A stretch of 64,000 nt of DNA from Providencia sp. R33 (GTDB taxonomy: Bacteria; Pseudomonadota; Gammaproteobacteria; Enterobacterales; Enterobacteriaceae). This document shows positions 58,982 through 64,000 of this stretch, in pieces; within the stretch, counting starts at the first letter, position 1; every line of letters starts with the position of its first letter. The notes beneath the pieces were generated by a model that saw only the letters and a list, made by a program, of their open reading frames with translations, was not told where the DNA came from and ran no database searches. Position numbers and translations under genes: made by a program. Where the stretch lies: positions 2,852,001-2,916,000 of the forward strand of contig NZ_CP072453.1 of the NCBI RefSeq assembly GCF_019343475.1, in the 5' to 3' direction.

Positions 58982-59410
58982 TTAAATGTCAAGAACTTGC
59001 GGTTGTTGAGCCGCGTGGTTGTGCTCATTACCTGCGTAAACTTTCAGTTTACGGTACATTGCACGACCCAGAGGTCCTTTTGGCAACATGCCTTTAACCG
59101 CGATTTCAAGCACACGCTCAGGACTGCGAGCAATCATTTCTTCGAAAGTTGCTTGCTTGATTCCACCTACATGGCCAGTGTGGCGATAGTAGATTTTGTC
59201 TTCGCGTTTTTTGCCGGTAACAGCAATTTTTTCTGCATTCAGAACGATGATGTAATCACCAGTATCCACGTGCGGAGTATATTCCGCTTTATGCTTACCG
59301 CGCAGACGGCTAGCAATTTCTGTTGCAAGACGGCCTAAAGTTTTGCCATCTGCATCAACAACGTACCAGTCGCGTTTTACGGTCTCTGGTTTAGCTGTAA
59401 AAGTTTTCAT
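58982..59410 (-). CDS. rplM: 50S ribosomal protein L13
   Basis: 142 residues as in E. coli. Starts MKTFTAKPETVKRDWYVVDADGKTLGRLA; contains RGKHKAEYTPHVDTGDYIIVLNA and MLPKGPLGRAMYRKLKVYAG. First gene of the operon. In E. coli L13 represses its own mRNA through the leader. Confidence 0.98.
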   Translation of the reverse strand: MKTFTAKPETVKRDWYVVDADGKTLGRLATEIASRLRGKHKAEYTPHVDTGDYIIVLNAEKIAVTGKKREDKIYYRHTGHVGGIKQATFEEMIARSPERVLEIAVKGMLPKGPLGRAMYRKLKVYAGNEHNHAAQQPQVLDI

Positions 59411-59600
59411 TAAAACTTACCCAATATTGAAGTTACACGTTGGTGAACACTCATGTTCATAAGCTTTCTGAGGTTCACACGACTCTTTGTCCAGTAAACC
59501 TACCCCTTCGAGCAGCCTAACTGGCATTTATGCACTATTTTTTGGGAAATAAAAAACAGTGCTGTAACGTGGGGTCGCAAGATTATAGAGAAGTCAGAAA
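59411..59600 (-). promoter_or_regulatory. rplM leader/promoter region
   Basis: Leader of the rplM-rpsI mRNA on the minus strand. It contains an A/T-rich stem (GCACTATTTTTT at 59531-59542 with AAAAAACAGTGC at 59551-59562, one mismatch). This could be part of the promoter or an autoregulatory element; I cannot separate the two. Promoter boxes not fixed. Confidence 0.4.
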
Positions 59601-59717
59601 CAAAAATCGACCCCAAATGCATTTTTTTTACGTTTGTGTGAATATCCAACACCATTTGTACTTAATTTAAACGTTTTGGCGCATTTTTACGCTAGGGCTC
59701 CCATGCGCAAAAAAAAC

Positions 59718-60842
59718 TTAAGCCAAATGCGGAATTTTTAGATACTCTTCGCTCTGCATTTCTTGTAAACGTGATAAGCAACGTTGGTATTCAAAGGCTA
59801 AAAGCTGACCCTGATAAAGGGATTCCATCGGGACTTCTGCATTAATCACGAGTTTCACTTTACGCTCATAAAATTCATCCACCAGCGCAAGAAAACGCCG
59901 TGCAGGGTTTTCGTCTTTTGTCCCCATCACAGGCACATCGTACAATAAAACCGTGTGGTAACAGTTTGATAAGTAAATATAGTCATTTTGGCTACGCGGC
60001 TCTTCACACAACACTTTAAACTCAACAGCTAAAACACCTTCCGCCGAGCGAAGGACCTGCATCTTCCGGTGATTAACTTCTAAAACTGGGTTTATCTCCC
60101 CCTGCTTCCCCGCCAATTTGACAAAAACCTCATCCAAGTGCTGGCGATTTTGTGCATTTATCGGAGATAAAAAGAGGTGGGCTTGCGTTAAAGTCCGTAA
60201 GCGATAATCAATCCCTGCATCAACATTCATTACATCACAATATTTTTTGATTTGTTCGATGGCAGGTAAAAAACGTGCACGTTGTAACCCATTGCGGTAT
60301 AAGTTATCAGGGATAATATTGGACGTGGCGACCAACGTGATCCCACGAGCAAACAGCCCTTCTAGTAACGTTCCTAGGATCATTGCGTCGGTAATGTCTG
60401 AGACAAAAAACTCATCGAAACACAATACGTCCGTTTGTTTTTTGAACTCATCAGCAATGATATCCAGTGGATTTTCTTGCCCCTGTAACGCCATCAAATC
60501 TTCCTGCACTTTTTTCATAAAACGATGAAAATGCAGCCGAAGCTTACGATCACTGGGCAAGCTTTCATAAAACATGTCCATTAACCATGTTTTACCGCGT
60601 CCCACCCCACCCCACATATATAAACCTTGAACGGGTTCTATTGATTTATTAGGCGAATTTTTTCCTAATAAACGACTAAAAAAACCGTTTGGCTTTTCAT
60701 TAGATGTGACTAATGAGGTATGAATAAGCTGCTGATAAATTTTATCTAAACGTTCTACGGCAAGCTTTTGCACGTCATCAGGCTGATAATTGCCATCCGC
60801 GAGCGCTTGTTGATAACGCATTGTAGGGGTCATCGGTGACAT
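59718..60842 (-). CDS. zapE: Cell division protein ZapE (AFG1-like ATPase)
   Basis: 374 residues, like E. coli ZapE. TPTMRYQQALADGNYQPDDVQKLAVERLD start; Walker A in LYMWGGVGRGKTWLMDMFY (about 70-88); Walker B in DVLCFDEFFVSDITDAM; sensor in LVATSNIIPDNLY. It interacts with FtsZ and destabilises polymers, needed under low oxygen. Divergent from zapG with a 330-base gap. Confidence 0.95.
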   Translation of the reverse strand: MSPMTPTMRYQQALADGNYQPDDVQKLAVERLDKIYQQLIHTSLVTSNEKPNGFFSRLLGKNSPNKSIEPVQGLYMWGGVGRGKTWLMDMFYESLPSDRKLRLHFHRFMKKVQEDLMALQGQENPLDIIADEFKKQTDVLCFDEFFVSDITDAMILGTLLEGLFARGITLVATSNIIPDNLYRNGLQRARFLPAIEQIKKYCDVMNVDAGIDYRLRTLTQAHLFLSPINAQNRQHLDEVFVKLAGKQGEINPVLEVNHRKMQVLRSAEGVLAVEFKVLCEEPRSQNDYIYLSNCYHTVLLYDVPVMGTKDENPARRFLALVDEFYERKVKLVINAEVPMESLYQGQLLAFEYQRCLSRLQEMQSEEYLKIPHLA

Positions 60843-61172
60843 TAACTGAATAATCCTTAAAAAATTTTCGGTTTTTTTACCGTTATTTGATATACACTGC
60901 CTTTATTATAACCAGATTCAGTTATCATTTAACTTTCGGTTAACGCATCATCATAGAGTAAGGAAATTCACCTTAAGATTCCACTCTTAAAGCTGTTAAC
61001 TGTTTTACAATTACTCGATTCAAGCGTTGTGGTTTTTATCATCACTTAACCACTAAATTACAATATGTTGAGATGCTTTACTTGACGTCTACATGCAACT
61101 TGAATTATTTAAGGTATAGTAACGGTAACGACGCTTAATTTCTGCGAACATTGAAGTAATGAAGGAGTCAGC
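60843..61172. other. Divergent promoter region between zapE and zapG
   Basis: 330 bases without a gene. GAAGGAGTCAGC is a good ribosome-binding site for zapG. No repeat or RNA recognised. Confidence 0.45.
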
Positions 61173-61577
61173 ATGACCTGGGAGTATGCATTAATCGGAT
61201 TGATTGTCGGTTTTATCATCGGTGCATTAGTTGTCCGCTATGGTAATCCAAAACTTCGCCAACAAAAAACAGCGCAAGCTGAGCTAGACAAAAAAAGTAC
61301 TGAACTGGAAGAGTACCGTAAAGAATTAGTCAGTCACTTTGCTCGTAGCGCAGAATTATTGGATAAAATGGCGCGTGATTACCGTCAGCTTTACCAACAT
61401 ATGGCACAAAGTTCATCTGAATTAATGCCAGATATGCCAGCGCAAGATAACCCGTTTAACTATCGCTTAACGGAATCTGAAGCCGATAACGATCAAGCAC
61501 CAGTAAAAATGCCACCAAGAGATTATTCAGATGGCTCATCGGGCTTATTTCGACCTATCGAAGAGAAAGAAAAATAG
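61173..61577 (+). CDS. zapG: Z-ring associated protein ZapG (YhcB, DUF1043)
   Basis: 134 residues. One N-terminal membrane helix (WEYALIGLIVGFIIGALVVRYG), then a coiled-coil cytoplasmic part (QKTAQAELDKKSTELEEYRKELVSHFARSAELLDKMARDYRQLYQHM). E. coli YhcB/ZapG links division, lipid and envelope synthesis. Same place as in E. coli, between zapE and degQ. Confidence 0.95.
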   Translation: MTWEYALIGLIVGFIIGALVVRYGNPKLRQQKTAQAELDKKSTELEEYRKELVSHFARSAELLDKMARDYRQLYQHMAQSSSELMPDMPAQDNPFNYRLTESEADNDQAPVKMPPRDYSDGSSGLFRPIEEKEK

Positions 61578-61590
61578 TTTCTAATTGTAT

Positions 61591-61628
61591 ATCACCAGTG
61601 AGCCTCCCTTGCTGGTGATTTCTTGTTG
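61591..61628 (+). terminator. Probable terminator of zapG
   Basis: ATCACCAG (61591-61598) pairs with CTGGTGAT (61612-61619); tail TTCTTGTTG is only moderately U-rich. Confidence 0.6.
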
Positions 61629-61950
61629 TATTTACTCAAATCCCCCATTCAACTCGCATCATCTGCTGTAAAATATTCATTTAATAATACTGAACAATAT
61701 TTCCATCTAAATTAAATTTAACGATTTATTTAGCTACCGTATAGAAGTTAAAGTATTACTTAAGCTACATGTAAATAGATGTAAAAGAGTGGTTAATTGC
61801 TATCTGTAAGTGGAACTTTTGCGCATAATCTGTGGTCATAGTCATCAGTAAAATTGAATCTTATACCAACCAAATAGAAGCTCATTGTGCTTGCCAAACG
61901 AAAGGCTCACAGTGATTGGAACCTTTATTTTTGAGAGAATTGACTGAATT
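61629..61950. other. Intergenic region upstream of degQ
   Basis: 320 bases with no gene; presumably the degQ promoter. A minus-strand frame crossing into degQ (61845-62078) has no family features or ribosome-binding site. Confidence 0.45.
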
Positions 61951-63345
61951 ATGAAAAGAAAAAATTTTTTTCTTACCGCTGTAGCAATGAGTTTAGGCTT
62001 ATCTTTGGCCACTATCCCCACGGTAAGTAGTGCTGCACTCCCTGCGACATTGCCAGCAACGGCACAAAGCCAAAACATGCCTAGCCTTGCACCAATGCTG
62101 GAAAAAGTGTTGCCAGCGGTGGTGAATATTCACGTATCAGGAACCCGTGTACAAAACCAACAGATCCCAGAAGAATTGAAATTCTTCTTTGGCCCTAATG
62201 CACCTTCCCAACAACAAAATGTGCGCCCATTTGAAGGCCTTGGTTCAGGTGTTATTATTGACGCTCAGCAAGGTTATATTTTAACCAACAACCACGTCAT
62301 TGATGGCGCAGATAAAATTCAAATTCAATTAAATGATGGCCGTGAAATTGAGGTTAAATTAATCGGTAAAGATCCCCAAACTGATATCGCGTTACTCAAA
62401 ATCACGAACGTGAAAGATATCAAAAATTTAACTGCTGTTAGTATTGCGGATTCTGACAAATTACGTGTGGGTGATTTTGCTGTCGCTGTTGGTAACCCAT
62501 TCGGGTTAGGCCAAACAGCAACCTCCGGAATTATTTCCGCGTTAGGCCGTAGTGGCTTGAACCTTGAAGGCTTAGAAAACTTTATTCAAACTGATGCATC
62601 CATCAACCGCGGTAACTCAGGCGGTGCCTTAGTGAACTTAAATGGTGAGTTGATTGGTATCAACACGGCTATTTTAGCACCAGGTGGTGGCAATATCGGT
62701 ATCGGTTTTGCTATTCCAAGTAATATGGCCAAAAACCTGAGCGAGCAGCTGATTAAACACGGTGAAGTTAAGCGCGGTATTTTAGGTATTAAAGGGACTG
62801 AGATGAACTCTGACATCGCAAAAGCCTTTAATATTGATGCACAGCGCGGTGCATTCGTCAGTGAAGTTCTGCCAAAATCATCTGCTGCAAAAGCGGGTAT
62901 TAAATCAGGTGACGTTTTAGTCTCTGTCGATGGTAAACGTATTAATAGCTTTGCGGAATTAAGGGCTAAAATCGGTACCAGCCAAATCGGTAAAGAAATC
63001 ACTATTGGTCTTATCCGTTCAGGTAAACCGATGGATGTGAAAGTTGTACTTGAAAATGATGAAGGCTCAGCAACACGCGCAGAAAAATTAAGTGAATCAT
63101 TATTAGGCGCAACGATTTCGAATGCGACTATTAGCAATACACGTGGTGTTCAAGTAGACAGCGTCGCACCTAAATCCCCAGCGGCTGCTATTGGCTTAGT
63201 CAAAGGTGACCTAATCTTTGGCGTGAACGACCAACGCGTTGAAACTATTGAGCAATTCCGTAAAATCATTGATGGCAAGCCTCCAGTGCTGGCAATGAAA
63301 GTCTTACGTGATGATGAAACCTTATATCTATTAATGCGCAATTAA
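61951..63345 (+). CDS. degQ: Periplasmic serine endoprotease DegQ
   Basis: 464 residues with a signal peptide (hydrophobic 9-27, cleavage near SSA-ALP). HtrA protease domain: catalytic His115 in LTNNHVID, Asp145 in QTDIALLKI, Ser223 in RGNSGGAL. Two PDZ domains follow (about 265-360 and 375-464). DegQ is a protease/chaperone of the periplasm. There is no downstream degP here, and with degS next door this is degQ rather than degP (the Q-loop region is also short). Followed by a strong terminator. Confidence 0.94.
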   Translation: MKRKNFFLTAVAMSLGLSLATIPTVSSAALPATLPATAQSQNMPSLAPMLEKVLPAVVNIHVSGTRVQNQQIPEELKFFFGPNAPSQQQNVRPFEGLGSGVIIDAQQGYILTNNHVIDGADKIQIQLNDGREIEVKLIGKDPQTDIALLKITNVKDIKNLTAVSIADSDKLRVGDFAVAVGNPFGLGQTATSGIISALGRSGLNLEGLENFIQTDASINRGNSGGALVNLNGELIGINTAILAPGGGNIGIGFAIPSNMAKNLSEQLIKHGEVKRGILGIKGTEMNSDIAKAFNIDAQRGAFVSEVLPKSSAAKAGIKSGDVLVSVDGKRINSFAELRAKIGTSQIGKEITIGLIRSGKPMDVKVVLENDEGSATRAEKLSESLLGATISNATISNTRGVQVDSVAPKSPAAAIGLVKGDLIFGVNDQRVETIEQFRKIIDGKPPVLAMKVLRDDETLYLLMRN

Positions 63346-63373
63346 TTAATAAAAGTAGGTCTTAAAATCAATA

Positions 63374-63411
63374 AAACAGGTACAGTATCACTCTGCTGTA
63401 CCTGTTTTTTT
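63374..63411 (+). terminator. Terminator of degQ
   Basis: AAACAGGTACAG (63374-63385 region) pairs with CTGTACCTGTTT (63396-63407), followed by TTTT. Confidence 0.88.
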
Positions 63412-63458
63412 ATGTTATGCTCAGTACATGTAAAAAATAACTGAATCTCCAATATCTT

Positions 63459-64000
63459 ATGGTAAAGAAGCTCACTGTTTCTGTCATGCTAGGCCTATTA
63501 ACTGCGTTGATTATCATCATTGCAGTGCCTTCATTGCGCCCGCAAGGCTTAGCGGATTTATTATATGGCAAAACAGATAGCGAGCCCGTCAGTTATAATA
63601 AAGCGGTACGCCGTGCAGCACCTGCCGTGGTTTATGTCTATAGTAGCTCTAAGGGGAGCTTTTCCCAGTCTGGTCGTGAGCTTAAATCGTTAGGCTCTGG
63701 CGTAATTATGAGCCCGAATGGCTATATCATTACCAATAAACATGTGGTTGATAATCCTGATCAAATCTTAGTAGCACTGCAAGATGGCGCCATTTTTGAT
63801 GCCTTACTGGTGGGCTCTGATTCACTGACAGACCTTGCTATACTTAAGATTGATGCGGATAACCTCCCTGTTATCCCAATTAATACTCAACGTGTCACCC
63901 ATGTGGGGGATGTCGTCTTAGCCATTGGCAATCCCTACAATATTGGTCAAACTGTCACCCAAGGCATTATTAGTGCGACAGGCCGTGTGGGTTTAAGCTC
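63459..64000 (+). CDS. degS: Outer-membrane stress sensor protease DegS, N-terminal part
   Basis: Starts at ATG 63459 and runs off the right edge; 180 residues visible. One N-terminal membrane anchor (about 7-25), then YNKAVRRAAPAVVYVYS and the protease core with His95 in YIITNKHVV and Asp125 in SLTDLAILKI; the catalytic Ser lies beyond the edge. DegS senses unfolded porins through its PDZ domain and cleaves RseA to release sigma-E. Follows degQ and its terminator, as in E. coli. Confidence 0.95.
   Translation, partial: MVKKLTVSVMLGLLTALIIIIAVPSLRPQGLADLLYGKTDSEPVSYNKAVRRAAPAVVYVYSSSKGSFSQSGRELKSLGSGVIMSPNGYIITNKHVVDNPDQILVALQDGAIFDALLVGSDSLTDLAILKIDADNLPVIPINTQRVTHVGDVVLAIGNPYNIGQTVTQGIISATGRVGLS

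Noticed and set aside
62586..63137. 183-codon minus-strand frame within degQ
   Set aside because: Antisense shadow of a well-supported protease gene; composition follows degQ codon use.

Overview
The window looks like a chromosomal segment of an AT-rich enterobacterium of the Morganellaceae, most likely Providencia or a close relative (inference). The evidence is the Escherichia-type gene order rsmI-lpoA-yraN-diaA-dolP, elbB-arcZ-arcB, sspB-sspA-rpsI-rplM-zapE-zapG-degQ-degS and yqjA-D-E-K-F/yhaJ-yhaK, together with ERIC repeats, an Mrp-type fimbrial operon and an MrpJ-like regulator typical of Proteus/Providencia.

Layout. (1) 1-4460: end of a catabolic operon encoding an atypical SDR, an aspartate-dehydrogenase-like enzyme, an aldehyde dehydrogenase and a thiamine-diphosphate enzyme, closed by a terminator. 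(2) 4510-19456, all minus strand: two chaperone-usher fimbrial operons back to back. One is a small Yhc-type system with DUF1120 subunits. The other is an eleven-gene Mrp/Pap-like system with four tandem paralogous minor pilins, headed by an MrpJ-like XRE regulator. (3) 19457-20700: about 1.1 kb of very AT-rich non-coding DNA, then tRNA-Ile2(CAU). (4) 21040-24118: a lone diaminopentanoate-dehydrogenase-like gene, a decayed PAAR-associated remnant and a GNAT acetyltransferase. (5) 24340-35836: fadH with a FadR-like site, a Zur-type folE2/gamma-carbonic-anhydrase operon, sstT, alx with its Mn2+/pH riboswitch, yqjA, yqjDEKF and yhaJ/yhaK. (6) 36045-44483: a BglG/MtlR-type regulator and an eight-gene operon (PRD protein, SFCGS protein, DUF4312, DUF4311, DUF4310, amidohydrolase, DgaE-like lyase, DgaF-like aldolase). 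(7) 44619-64000: mostly core genes, including rnpB, ArcZ, arcB, gltD without gltB, the stringent starvation and ribosomal protein genes, and degQ/degS.

The most interesting system is region 6. It is a recurrent but functionally uncharacterised gene set that reads as an importer plus a pathway. A membrane complex unlike known transporters would bring in an acylated amino-sugar acid. The amidohydrolase would deacylate it, the PLP enzyme would remove ammonia to give a 2-keto-3-deoxy sugar acid (phosphate), and the aldolase would cleave that to a pyruvate-yielding pair. It is preceded by a dense set of TTCCACTT motifs and carries three 142-bp tandem ERIC copies between its transport and enzyme halves. 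Other notable points are an in-frame amber codon that shortens the gamma-carbonic anhydrase, compensatory changes in an ERIC hairpin next to rnpB, and the expanded minor-pilin set.

All identifications come from reading the sequence and from family knowledge; no database search was run. Several starts were moved from the longest reading frame to a better-supported ATG.
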